Assembly (NCBI RefSeq): GCF_019320115.1
Contig: NC_089598.1
Coordinates: 78,742,570-78,806,569, forward strand
Length of the DNA: 64,000 bases
Origin: Miscanthus floridulus
Taxonomy: Eukaryota; Streptophyta; Magnoliopsida; Poales; Poaceae
Direction of reading: 5' to 3'
The first letter of the stretch is position 1. Each line of letters starts with the position of its first letter. The notes under the pieces were generated by a model. It worked only from the letters and a program-made list of their open reading frames with translations, did not search any database and was not told where the DNA came from. This document shows, in pieces, positions 33,830-45,537 of this stretch. Both the position numbers and the translations under genes were made by a program.

Positions 33830-34440
33830 TTTTTGGATTGCTCTTTTTTTTCCCCCTTCTTTTCTTTCTTTTTATTTTTGTCTTCTGTTATCAAATTTTG
33901 TGATAAATAGCATTCCAACTCTATATTTTTTTTCTCTCGATCACACAAAGATTTGCACATCTTTATATTAGGGTAGAGAAAAAGTTCGATACAATGGTCC
34001 CGATCGGCTTACCTTATAATCCGCACTATTTAACTTGTTTTTTAGTCGGAAGAGTATTTTTTCTTATCACAATTCAGCCAAAACAATGTTTTTCACTCAA
34101 TTCAGCCAAGTTTCAGCAAGCCGAACGAGCCCACTGCGTCTTCGGACGCTCTAAGGATCAGTAAAGATAGCATTCCAACTCTATATCCTGGAGTCGTTTG
34201 GTTATGAATTTGATTTGATCACAGTAGATTGTCCGGGTGTTTTTTTTTTCACTTGCACGTCGAGTTTTAGAGAGAGAGGCACGGGCGGGTATTGATTTGT
34301 GAAGGAACTGCATGCTTACTATAATGCATTGTGGTGAGGTGCTCTTGCGAGAATTATGTAAAACAAAATGATTTTTTGTTGTGCTTTTTCTATAATGTCT
34401 GTGTGCTAAGAAAAGCGTCCTCCATATATTCAAGCTAGTT
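33830..34440. other. Upstream region of the DUF4408 gene, AT-rich, with hAT-type MITE fragment
   Basis: No gene. The part at 34.03-34.14 kb ('gtcggaagagtattttttct', 'caattcagccaa' twice, 'agcaagccgaacgagcc') looks like a degraded member of the common grass MITE with 'gctcgttcggct' ends. The same sequence is in copy 2 at 43.21-43.83 kb. Confidence 0.45.
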
Positions 34441-35232
34441 GAACGGATTTGATGAAATAGTGCACGAAATCGGTTCCGTTCTCAATGTTAGGAATGCTTT
34501 TATGTGATGCCTCTATGATAAGGAAAGCCTCGACTACACTTTCAAGCTACCTGTATAGTTACCATAAGATAGAGCATGAAATCGGTTCCGTTTTAAATGT
34601 TACCGTTGTTTTTCAGTGAGGCCTCTTTGTACGGTTCCAATGAAACTGAGCACGAAATTGGGTTCCGTTTTAAAAGTTAGCGGTGCTTTTCTGTGAGGCA
34701 TCTTTGAACGGTTCTAATGAAACAGAGCACGTAATCGGGTTCCATTTTAAATGTTAGCGGTGCTTTCCAGTGAGGCCTCCTTAATAGTTCTGATGAAGCA
34801 GAGCACAAAGTCGGTTCCATTTTAAATGTTAGCTGTGGTTTTCTGTGGAGCATCTTTGAACGGTTGTGATGAAACAGAGTACGAAATCGGGTTCCGTTTT
34901 AAATGTTAGCGATGTTTTCCTGTGAGGCCTCCTTGGATAGCTCTGATGAAACGGAGCACGAAAGTTGGTTCCGTTTTAAAAGTTAGCGATGTTTTTTCTG
35001 TGAGGCCTCTTTGAACGGGTCTGATCAAACAGAGCACGAAGCCGGTTCTGTTTTAAGTGTTAGTTGTGCTTTTCCGTGAGGCTTCTATGCTAAGAATGTG
35101 TCATCTACGGTTTCAGACTACTTGAATGGTTCCACTGAAAAAGTGCATGAAACTAGGTTTCTGTTTGAAATGTTAGCGATGCTTTTCTACAAGGCTTTTG
35201 CGCTAATAAAATTGTCATCTACGGTTTCAAAA
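34440..35232 (+). repeat. Minisatellite, about 77-bp units (copy 1)
   Basis: The words 'gaaacagagcacgaaatcgg', 'gttccgttttaaatgttagc' and 'ttctgtgaggcctctttgaa' recur. Starts of the 'ttttaaa' word at 34591, 34668, 34745, 34820, 34897, 34974 and 35051 give a period of 75-77 bp. Edge units are more diverged and spaced wider. Roughly nine units lie 0.8-1.6 kb upstream of the DUF4408 gene. No coding sense. Confidence 0.85.
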
Positions 35233-36155
35233 TAAAAAAATACAAGAAAAAAGGTTTTCACGGGACTGCCATCACGCAAGACATTGACGTTAAAGCGTGA
35301 GAAGACTATGAACTATTGATGCATGTCTAGTTATTGCAATGATTGGCTCATCTAGAAGGGAGAGGTTTGGATTGCCTTTAATCTACATATGTTTTATGAG
35401 GCCATAAGTTTTGATGAAGTGATTTGTATCTCTATTGTCTGTGATAATGAAGGTGAATAAGAGAAAAGAACACAGTAGACAGGTAGTGATGATTCCTTTG
35501 CATGATGAGTTCTTAGAGATATGGCAATCACATGTTATTGACACGTGTAGATGTGTGAAAATGGTATATATATATGTGTGTACCATCATGAGTAGTTATA
35601 TTAAGGAAGTTGATTTTGGTTGTAAGTGGTGCTCTTTAATTGTGATGATTCTATGAAAGGAAAACTTTGTTTCTGATCAAATAATAGACACATGAAGTAC
35701 AAAAATGCTATAATAGGATGAACTTGTCTTTTTTCAAAGGAGGCGATGAACATGTTGGATTGTATAAAAGGAGCATGAGAGTGTGTTCCATTTTAAATGT
35801 TATGTTGTTTTTATGTGACGACTCTAAGCAAAGAAACGTGTCTTCATCATGCATGATATTTACATTAAAATTGAGAACATTCACCATGTGGTTTAGATTC
35901 ACCATGTGGTTTAGATTGCCTTTTGTAACACCATAAGTTTTGATTTGGGATGGATTTACTCTGATGGGTGATTTCCTAAAAGGTGCTTGATTTTGATTGT
36001 TAGCAGCACTCGGGGTCCTGTAAAAGAAAAGGGCAACTGTGATTTGACGACATACGAGCAAAGTGGACTAGATGTTGGTTTTAGAGTGGACTTGCCATTT
36101 TTGAAGGAGGCATGAGCTAGTTTTGATGAAGTGCATTCTATCTCTAGTTGTTGTG
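35233..36155. other. Non-coding right end of copy 1
   Basis: AT-rich DNA with repeated phrases such as 'agttttgatgaagtg' and 'taacaccataagttttgat' and an 18-bp tandem duplication 'ttcaccatgtggtttaga' near 35880. No supported gene. The phrases continue past the end of copy 2 to about 45.8 kb, so the block belongs to one old repeat that the large duplication cut. Confidence 0.5.
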
Positions 36156-36825
36156 GACCATACAACCCTCCTTGAAACGACACTTCGTCATTGAATACAC
36201 CTAAATAAGATGACATTAATACATGAACACATATAGCTCCATATTTCAACACATACACTTTGCACTTACTTCATGCTTGTTTGGACACACAAACTCCAAC
36301 GTATTCTCAGGGTTTATCACAGCTCGATCTCCGCAATCGCACAGAGAAGGTTCCTCGAGTCGTCTAACTGTGGCTAAGTGCTTCTCCTTAGCCATCATTG
36401 GAGGAGGGTTAGGGGAAGGTAGAACCCACCGCTCGAAGTGCTCTCGTGGATGTCGCCCTCTCCACCAATCGTCGAAAAGAAGGTACCTGGGGTCAAACTT
36501 GTCTGCACCATCGATCCACTGAAAGAAAAAAAAACACCTCTTATGGGCCTACACAATAAAATTCCAACAAAATATTAGTAACCTAGTAATATAAATGAAG
36601 AAAAAACATACAAAAATAATTACTTATATAAAAACGACTGTATGTGTAGAAGCAACGAGCCGCTGTGTCCGGATGTCTCGATTGAAACACGTCGGCCGGA
36701 CGACCACAGTCACAGTTAAGAACAGGGAGTTCAGAGGGACGGGGGCATCTTTGCTAGACTCGTCGGATACAATTATTAGGACGACCCCGTTTTCGCCATA
36801 ACTGCTTCCGAAACATGTCTTTCAT
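36154..36825 (-). pseudogene. Truncated GRF zinc-finger gene at the start of copy 2
   Basis: Copies of exon A, exon B (36270-36518) and only the first part of exon C are present. Exon C is cut after about 15 codons by the repeat joint, where a single base is also missing ('ccctcc' against 'ccactcc' in copy 1). The 3' exons are absent here. Confidence 0.75.
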
Positions 36826-37241
36826 CTAATAAAACGGTTCAAATTAAACATCAATCAAAACAACGTAAATTATTGTAAAATATAATCATTTGCATTGCAA
36901 CTAAAATAATATAACCAACACTTATAGCAAAAAATATATACATGGTAAACATACTTCTAACTAAATAATTAACCTTAACATTGACAAAATCAAACTAATA
37001 TCTTCCTCCAAACCATAGCCCATAGTTCCCAAACATAATTTTTCTCCTAACCTTAACCTCCATTCATAATATTCCTATCCACCATTCAAACGAAAAAAGT
37101 GCGTCATTACCTTGAACAAGACTGAGGAGGGAGGGAGGCGGCCGGGGAATACAAGGGAAGGGAGGGAGGGATGTGGCCGCGGGCAAGCGGGCTGGCGCTG
37201 GCGCGGCGGCGGGCGCGGCAGGCGGATGCGGGCAGGCGGGA

Positions 37242-37457
37242 CTAGCCGTGGGGCTTTTATTCGGCTCTTCCTCGATGGCGCGGCAGGTCCTGCCACGTCA
37301 GCCGGTCAGCCTTTCCAGTCGTCGCCACGTCAGCCACCCGCCGCGCTACTATGCATGGCGCAGGCAATAAGCGTGGCCAAAAATATTAGTTTAAAAAAAC
37401 AACAGTGTTAGATTCAAAATTAGTTTACAAACAAATGTTAAAATTAAAAAAAAAATC
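37242..37457 (-). repeat. Orphan MULE right TIR in copy 2
   Basis: Identical to the right TIR of MULE 2, but with no left TIR on its own side of the repeat joint. Together with the MULE 2 left TIR it could still form an outer pair enclosing the whole first copy. Confidence 0.8.
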
Positions 37458-40400
37458 ACATCCGCAGCTGTTGGGCGCCCACCTGTGATTCTGAAATCTC
37501 CCGGTTTCACGTACCCTAAGTCGAATTCTAGAGTACGAACATAAAATGATTTATAGGATGTGGCATTTTCTTCTTAGAAACTACGAACATGGGATGAACC
37601 CGACCTCTCTCTATTTAAACTTTGAAAAACAAACGGTTCTACCTAGGCAGCTAGCTTGGCTTTAAATTAAGTTTTTATTCACGATGCAAGAACAGGTGCA
37701 GATCAGCTTTAGAGCATTAGACCCTACGGTATTTTTACACTGCTGCGGGGATTGCGCTTGAGCTAAATAGCAGTTGCGGCAGCCAGCTCCTACGGTATTT
37801 TTACACTGCTGCGGGGATTGCGCTTGAGCTAAATAGCAGTTGCGGCCGCAGCTGGCTCCGACAGATTCGTTTTTTTTTCATCCGGAATAGTATTTTTCTC
37901 TCACAAATTTCTCCATATTCATTCAGATTCCTCCAAAATTTCTTCAAGCGAACGGGGCCATAGCTAGTGGGTGGTTTTGTAACAGAACGTGGCATTTTCA
38001 ACAAACTACTCCTGAACATTTTGCAAACTCAAAATCGAATTCTCACACGGGGACATATATATAGGGTGGTTTCCATATTTTTACACTTATATAAAGACAA
38101 AACTAAGGGGTGGTATCTTCTCTCCTCAATCAAATTCTTTCCATAACAACGGACACTAAAACTAAGCAACATTTTGGTACTGTCAAATTTGAGGCAGGCA
38201 AAGGCAAGTAATCGGTGTTTAATTTTTTTTTTTTTTTTTTTTTTTTGCCTCGTTCTTTTCTTTGGTGAGTCGGGGAGACTTGTGTAAAATGGGGCCTTTA
38301 CCAAAAGATTGTCATTCGGCTAAGTGATGATCCCTAAATTTGATCATAGCTGCGCTCCAAGAACATTTTCCAAATTATAACTAAATCATATAGTATATCA
38401 TTTCTTTGTTTCCGTGTCTGAATTAGGATAAGAGTGATCTGTTGGCCAAAGCCGTTTGGCGTATTGCAGCTACATCAGATCGTCTTACTTTATGTTTATG
38501 TATATTCTGAAAATCTTTGTGAACTCGGAACCTGAAAGTGAGATGGCAACGACCCGCCTTGCATCAGCGCATTATATAGCAAGCTAAAAGGCATATCTTG
38601 CCTTTACTGAAAAAGTTTTTAAAAAGGCTGGGTTCATATTATGAAAAGGTCCGATCCATATGGTTCATAAACATTTGTTATTCACTTTCAATGTACTTAG
38701 AGAACCCTTCTTTTTAAAAAAAAGAAAAAGAAAAAGAAATGCTCGGCTTACGGCTTCCTCCCTCTTCTAAGAACATGTCAGGTGCCGCCATAGAATATAC
38801 AGAGATCACTTTCTGCCGATCAAGGACAATGGTGTGCTCGGCCTTGCTTTCTGCTTGCAGTTGCAGGCTGCAGCTGCGTAGCACCACTGCACCAACCAGC
38901 CACAAATGGAATGGAACAGCAGCAAGCAGTCAGAAGTAGAGCAGCTCTTTCGACCAGGCACAATAATGATGAATCTTGACTTTTTGTTGTTCATCGGCTC
39001 CAACCTTTGGTGCGAGGCCATGATGATGTGGAATGTAGTACTAGTACTCCGTATCTACTAGTAGCACCTCGGTTCGGAATAGAGCACAATTATAATTATA
39101 AAATTTAATTTTAATTAAACTTGTAAAGTTTGATTAAGCTTATATAAAATATAGATATTTATGAAATCAAATGGTAGTCTTTAATATCCTACTGATGAGC
39201 TTGATTCTTCAATAAAACCAATGCCATCAGTTTCTTTGTCATCCTCTAAATTTGAAGTTTGGAAGATTTTATGCATTGTATTGGATCTTTTTTGTCCTAT
39301 AATATTGTTAGATTTATCAAAACTTTCCATGTCTGTTGAAAACCACTATGGCCTCAGCCAACCGTTAGCCGGTCTTGTGAACGTATCAACATCCACATGT
39401 TTCAAGCTTTCCCAAAGAAACTATGAAAACATCACGAGCGATTTGCTTATCTCAAAACTACTACCCATGTCATTCTACTGCACTACTGTCAACTATGATG
39501 TAATCATATTTGTTTCCACTGTGATTAGTTTCTCGTGAAGAAAAAAGAAGAACGGTGTCCATTGTGTTGATTGTAAGCTTCTCATGCATGTGCATTGGGT
39601 CATTGGGGAAACCAATAGACCAATTGCATGCAAAACACTCAAAAACCAATATGCTTTTCTTGATTTGGTCATAACATCGGTTGTAGAAATTTGTTCTTCT
39701 CATAGGTTACACCATTAAAGTCGTCAAACTTGAGCCATGGTAATTAGAATTGACAAGCTATATTCGGTTGTTTCCCTTTCGCTTTATTACTTAGTTACTT
39801 TTTAATTCCTCTCGATTGTCCCAGCCCGTATTTTGGTGGTTTGCTTGCCGACATTCTTGCATTGGATGTCCTCCTGCTGTACTGGTGCTGTTGTTCACCC
39901 CCACCCTGCCGCCTTCCATCGGCATCTGCCCGCCGCGGTCCTCTGCCATGCTAGCCGTCCGCCTTCCTTGCCTCCCTTCCCTGCCACTGCCACTTCCTTG
40001 GCCAGTTGGCCCCCCGCTGTCCCCTTGCTATACCGTTAGCCATACTTATCAGCCATGATAAAATATTTTTTTCTTACAACAAAACAGTATTAGTCAGCTT
40101 ATAAGTCATAGAAAGGATCGGGTTGATAGCCCGCCGTAACAACCCCAGTCTCCCAAACCCTCTTCCCATTCCTAACCTCGGCCACCTGTTGGCTGTTGCA
40201 ATCGCATTCTATTCTGGCTCCGTTTGGCCGACCTCAGGTAGTCAGGTGGAAGTAAGCGTGTGTCTTCTCGAGCAACACGTACTACACGGCTGTACATCCA
40301 CCATGGGCCTTTTTTTAGGCTTTTTTTTGGAATGTAGATAAAAAAAAATTCTAGCACATTTGAGGCCCCCTTCCTCAATAGCAAATTAACACACAAAGTC

Positions 40401-42164
40401 TTCTTCAGGGACCGAATACTTGGAAATTGGAATCCTACACTTATCCTGTGTTTCTCCTCCATTCCAAAGAGGAAATTATTGGATTCTGTATCTATATGTT
40501 AAAATTCACTAGAATCTAAGTACATTTACATGAGATTTTAGAATTATGGGATCTTTTTCATCTAGATTCCACAAATCTCTTGGAAACCAAACGAGACCTT
40601 ACATGGACCATGTTCGGTGAAACTATTTATCAGCCATGGTACAGTACAATGTTCTTCTCTCGTAACAAAATAGCATGAGTTGGCTTATCAGCGGCAGAAA
40701 TCATCGGCCCGGAAAGAAACCATCGGCCCGGAAAAATCTGGCAGTACATTTCTGGTTACCGAGTGAGAGTTACGGTGATATTTATTTAGTCAAAACAAAA
40801 AGGCCGTCATGAAAAAGCGCCACTTTATCACAAAAGCACCAAGTCTATGTCTGAGTCAAAAAGAAAAGAAAAGAAAAAAGAACTGTTCCATTTCGTTTCG
40901 GCGAGAGAATCCGATGCCGGTGGTCAGGTCGCATGTGCACCGCACAATCACATTAGTGGGCAAACACAAAGATCAGCGTCCACATCTAACAGACGCACGC
41001 ACGGCGACACAAACGCGAGAGAAGAACCACCCACCGCCCGTCCGCCGGAAGATGAACAGCACCAACCGACATTGATTACTACAATAGTGCTGCGAGCAGC
41101 ACCAAACGTGGAGCTCGGGCATGAGGTGCTGTGTCACGGGCGTAACGGAGCGGGCAGAGCAGGTGGCGTGTCACCACTAAAGCAGTCGCCAGCAGCGAGC
41201 AATGCGGCCGTGAGAGCGCCGAGGCGGCGGACGGCGATTAAAGAAAGCAGGGGGGGGGGGGGGGGGGGGGTGTGGGGGGCGGAAAGCGACCGAACACGGC
41301 GGGGCAGAGGCGGGGGACACCTCCAGATGCCAGCGCGTGCCGCGGTGGAGAGCTCCCGCGACCGGCCGCATCTGAGTGATGAGTGACCAGAGCTGCGCGC
41401 GCTTGTCCGTACTCTACGCGCCTCACACAGGTTTCTAGAGGAATCTCAAAGGGATGAGCATCAGCATCAGCTTGTGCCCATGACTGCTGACTAGGCGGTT
41501 AATCGCCCCGTGTCTTATCTTAATCGCCAGTGGTGCTCCGACGCAATCGAACAGTGCCGTTCGCAGAGGAAGAGAGGGCAGGGTTAATCAGCACTGCGCG
41601 ATTATTCCAGCTACTACGCATTGTTCGTGTTGCTAAGAGCAGAGCACCAACATTCGCTGCAGCATTCCTCAGTTCCAAACAGAGAAGAGAATCGCTGCCT
41701 GTGATCATGTCATCGTTACTACAGTATTAAGCGTGAGCATAATCTTCCATCAAAAAAAGAAAGAAAAGAAAGAAAAAGCATGAGCATGATCTCAAAAAAG
41801 AACCACGAAGCAGAAATGCTAGAAAACAGAGCCATAATATACAGCTACGGGTTTCCTTTTATCGATTCGCATATATTATGAATATATATGATGCGACGCG
41901 ATGACATGTAGTACCACATTGCGCAAGGTTCTTGTATCCAAAAAAGCGCATGGAGCTACGGCATGCTCGCACGCACCAGGAAACAGCAAACGGGGAAAAC
42001 CAAAGCTAGCAGGCGGGGAAGAACAGAAGAAGGCAGGGTAGGCAGGAATTACCATCTCCTCCCCCTACCTCCCGACCGATCCCCCAGCATGCCTGCCTTC
42101 TCTGCATCTTCTCTTCATCCATTTCAACCTCTCCTCACGGGCTCACGGAGGACTCTTGCAGCAG
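37458..42164. other. Non-coding DNA downstream of the DUF4408 gene (copy 2)
   Basis: Repeat of the corresponding part of copy 1. The G-tract is two bases longer (21) and four single-base indels distinguish it. ORFs that differ from copy 1 do so only through these indels. Confidence 0.6.
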
Positions 42165-42184
42165 CATCTCGCTCCCTCGGCTGG

Positions 42185-42964
42185 CTACACGCCCCGGGCC
42201 GCCGCCTGGGCCTGGCCGCGGCGGACCGTCTCCCTGTGGCGGATGAAAGAGTCGATGCGCTGCAGCTTCAGCTGGTGGCGGAACCGGTTGATGAAGTCGT
42301 CCGCGCGCGCGTCCACCTCGCCGCCGCTGATGGCCTCCTCCTCCTCCTCCGAATCGGACTCGGACTCCGACGACTCCGGCTCCGCCACGGGGAACCGCCG
42401 GCGGCCGCGGGTCTCCCTCGTCGTGGCCGGGCGCCGCGCCTCCACCGCGCGCGCGGTCTCCTCCACCTCCTCGGCGCCGAAGTGCGCGAACGCCGACTTG
42501 TCGCTGGCCGACTTGTGCAGGCGCGCCGGGAGCCGAGGGAGCTCCGCCTCCGCCTCCGCCTCCGACCTGCTCCGCTCCATGCGCGCCGCGTGCTCCGGCT
42601 CCGGGTCGACGACGACGGGATCCTCCTTCTCCATCTCCGCCGCGGGGGGCTGCTCGTGCTCCAGATCCACCACCCTGGCCTCGGCGGGGTCGGGCTCGGG
42701 CGCGGCCGCGGCGAAGCGGCCGTTGAACGACCTCAACCGCTCGAACGCCATGGACGTCACGCGGGCCAGCCGCCGGTGCTGCTCCCATCCCGCGCCCGCA
42801 GCGGCGACGTTCTCCTCCTCTTCGCCGCCGGTCTCCGAGGCAGCGGCGGCCTTGGAGGTGACAGCGATGGTGCCGATGACGATGTTGAGGACGACGAAGA
42901 GCACGGCGGGGGTGAACCACCCGTGGACCGCGCTCAGCAGCGCGGGGATCGCCTCCTCCAGCAT
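42185..42964 (-). CDS. DUF4408 / DUF761-type small membrane protein (copy 2)
   Basis: The 259-codon product is identical to that of copy 1, with the same N-terminal hydrophobic segment and C-terminal DUF761 motif. The coding sequences show no difference that I could find. A one-base indel upstream lets the open frame run further back (to 43345), which has no meaning because it crosses the promoter. If the tandem repeat is real, this is a recent gene duplicate with its own complete upstream region. Confidence 0.8.
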   Translation of the reverse strand: MLEEAIPALLSAVHGWFTPAVLFVVLNIVIGTIAVTSKAAAASETGGEEEENVAAAGAGWEQHRRLARVTSMAFERLRSFNGRFAAAAPEPDPAEARVVDLEHEQPPAAEMEKEDPVVVDPEPEHAARMERSRSEAEAEAELPRLPARLHKSASDKSAFAHFGAEEVEETARAVEARRPATTRETRGRRRFPVAEPESSESESDSEEEEEAISGGEVDARADDFINRFRHQLKLQRIDSFIRHRETVRRGQAQAAARGV

Positions 42965-43136
42965 CGCGCCGCCCGGGCTGCGTGCGTCGCCTTGATCCGG
43001 TTGGTTGGTGGCGGTGGGGTTTCGGTGACGGCACGGCGCGTGGGAGAGGAAGCGGGGACGGCAGAGGTGCTGCTGTGCTGCCGGTGGTGGTGGTGGTGGT
43101 GGCCTGGTGGGGAAGAAGGGGGAGTCAGGAGTGGGG

Positions 43137-43145
43137 TTATTTAAA
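43137..43145 (-). promoter_or_regulatory. TATA box of the DUF4408 gene (copy 2)
   Basis: Same 'tttaaataa' on the minus strand at the same distance from the start codon as in copy 1. Confidence 0.6.
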
Positions 43146-43824
43146 GAGGGGAGAGTGAGGTGGGGGCGTTTCGACCACATGCTCACGCAGGAAACGGACA
43201 AATGGAAGGTGAGTTTTTGGATTGCTCTTTTTTTTTCCCCCTTCTTTTCTTTCTTTTTATTTTTGTCTTCTGTTATCAAATTTTGTGATAAATAGCATTC
43301 CAACTCTATATTTTTTTTCTCTCGATCACACAAAGATTTGCACATCTTTATATTAGGGTAGAGAAAAAGTTCGATACAATGGTCCCGATCGGCTTACCTT
43401 ATAATCCGCACTATTTAACTTGTTTTTTAGTCGGAAGAGTATTTTTTCTTATCACAATTCAGCCAAAACAATGTTTTTCACTCAATTCAGCCAAGTTTCA
43501 GCAAGCCGAACGAGCCCACTGCGTCTTCGGACGCTCTAAGGATCAGTAAAGATAGCATTCCAACTCTATATCCTGGAGTCGTTTGGTTATGAATTTGATT
43601 TGATCACAGTAGATTGTCCGGGTGTTTTTTTTTTCACTTGCACGTCGAGTTTTAGAGAGAGAGGCACGGGCGGGTATTGATTTGTGAAGGAACTGCATGC
43701 TTACTATAATGCATTGTGGTGAGGTGCTCTTGCGAGAATTATGTAAAACAAAATGATTTTTTGTTGTGCTTTTTCTATAATGTCTGTGTGCTAAGAAAAG
43801 CGTCCTCCATATATTCAAGCTAGT

Positions 43825-44615
43825 TGAACGGATTTGATGAAATAGTGCACGAAATCGGTTCCGTTCTCAATGTTAGGAATGCTTTTATGTGATGCCTCTA
43901 TGATAAGGAAAGCCTCGACTACACTTTCAAGCTACCTGTATAGTTACCATAAGATAGAGCATGAAATCGGTTCCGTTTTAAATGTTACCGTTGTTTTTCA
44001 GTGAGGCCTCTTTGTACGGTTCCAATGAAACTGAGCACGAAATTGGGTTCCGTTTTAAAAGTTAGCGGTGCTTTTCTGTGAGGCATCTTTGAACGGTTCT
44101 AATGAAACAGAGCACGTAATCGGGTTCCATTTTAAATGTTAGCGGTGCTTTCCAGTGAGGCCTCCTTAATAGTTCTGATGAAGCAGAGCACAAAAGTCGG
44201 TTCCATTTTAAATGTTAGCTGTGGTTTTCTGTGGAGCATCTTTGAACGGTTGTGATGAAACAGAGTACGAAATCGGGTTCCGTTTTAAATGTTAGCGATG
44301 TTTTCCTGTGAGGCCTCCTTGGATAGCTCTGATGAAACGGAGCACGAAAGTTGGTTCCGTTTTAAAAGTTAGCGATGTTTTTCTGTGAGGCCTCTTTGAA
44401 CGGGTCTGATCAAACAGAGCACGAAAGCCGGTTCTGTTTTAAGTGTTAGTTGTGCTTTTCCGTGAGGCTTCTATGCTAAGAAATGTGTCATCTACGGTTT
44501 CAGACTACTTGAATGGTTCCACTGAAAAAGTGCATGAAACTAGGTTTCTGTTTGAAATGTTAGCGATGCTTTTCTACAAGGCTTTTGCGCTAATAAAATT
44601 GTCATCTACGGTTTC
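43825..44615 (+). repeat. Minisatellite, about 77-bp units (copy 2)
   Basis: Same array as in copy 1 with four single-base indels, all in short A or T runs. The number and order of units are unchanged. Confidence 0.85.
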
Positions 44616-45537
44616 AAAATAAAAAAATACAAGAAAAAAGGTTTTCACGGACTGCCATCACGCAAGACATTGACGTTAAAGCGTGAGAAGACTATGAACT
44701 ATTGATGCATGTCTAGTTATTGCAATGATTGGCTCATCTAGAAGGGAGAGGTTTGGATTGCCTTTAATCTACATATGTTTTATGAGGCCATAAGTTTTGA
44801 TGAAGTGATTTGTATCTCTATTGTCTGTGATAATGAAGGTGAATAAGAGAAAAGAACACAGTAGACAGGTAGTGATGATTCTTTGCATGATGAGTTCTTA
44901 GAGATATGGCAATCACATGTTATTGACACGTGTAGATGTGTGAAAATGGTATATATATGTGTGTACCATCATGAGTAGTTATATTAAGGAAGTTGATTTT
45001 GGTTGTAAGTGGTGCTCTTTAATTGTGATGATTCTATGAAAGGAAAACTTTGTTTCTGATCAAATAATAGACACATGAAGTACAAAAATGCTATAATAGG
45101 ATGAACTTGTCTTTTTTCAAAGGAGGCGATGAACATGTTGGATTGTATAAAAGGAGCATGAGAGTGTGTTCCATTTTAAATGTTATGTTGTTTTTATGTG
45201 ACGACTCTAAGCAAAGAAACGTGTCTTCATCATGCATGATATTTACATTAAAATTGAGAACATTCACCATGTGGTTTAGATTCACCATGTGGTTTAGATT
45301 GCCTTTTGTAACACCATAAGTTTTGATTTGGGATGGATTTACTCTGATGGGTGATTTCCTAAAAGGTGCTTGATTTTGATTGTTAGCAGCACTCGGGGTC
45401 CTGTAAAAGAAAAGGGCAACTGTGATTTGACGACATACGAGCAAAGTGACTAGATGTTGGTTTTAGAGTGGACTTGCCATTTTTGAAGGAGGCATGAGCT
45501 AGTTTTGATGAAGTGCATTCTATCTCTAGTTGTTGTG

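Larger units (their letters stand above)
26771..36155 (+). repeat. 9.38-kb direct tandem repeat, copy 1
   Basis: It starts at 'tggaccatacaacc' inside the GRF gene of MULE 2 and ends at 'ctagttgttgtg'. The second copy follows directly, sharing 'tg' at the joint. Contents are the right third of MULE 2, 4.7 kb of non-coding DNA, the DUF4408 gene, its upstream region and a 77-bp minisatellite. ORFs, MITE debris and homopolymers are the same in both copies; every difference I found is a 1-2 bp indel. Confidence 0.95.
36154..45537 (+). repeat. 9.38-kb direct tandem repeat, copy 2
   Basis: Same content and order as copy 1. The coordinate shift moves stepwise between +9382 and +9387 as about 15 small indels accumulate. 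Examples are +1 C near 38550, -1 A near 39150, +1 G near 39606, +2 in the G-tract near 41251, and -2 in a TA run near 44953. After its end the sequence continues into 'tgaagagaagggc', the unique right flank. The left end lacks everything of MULE 2 left of the break. Confidence 0.95.
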
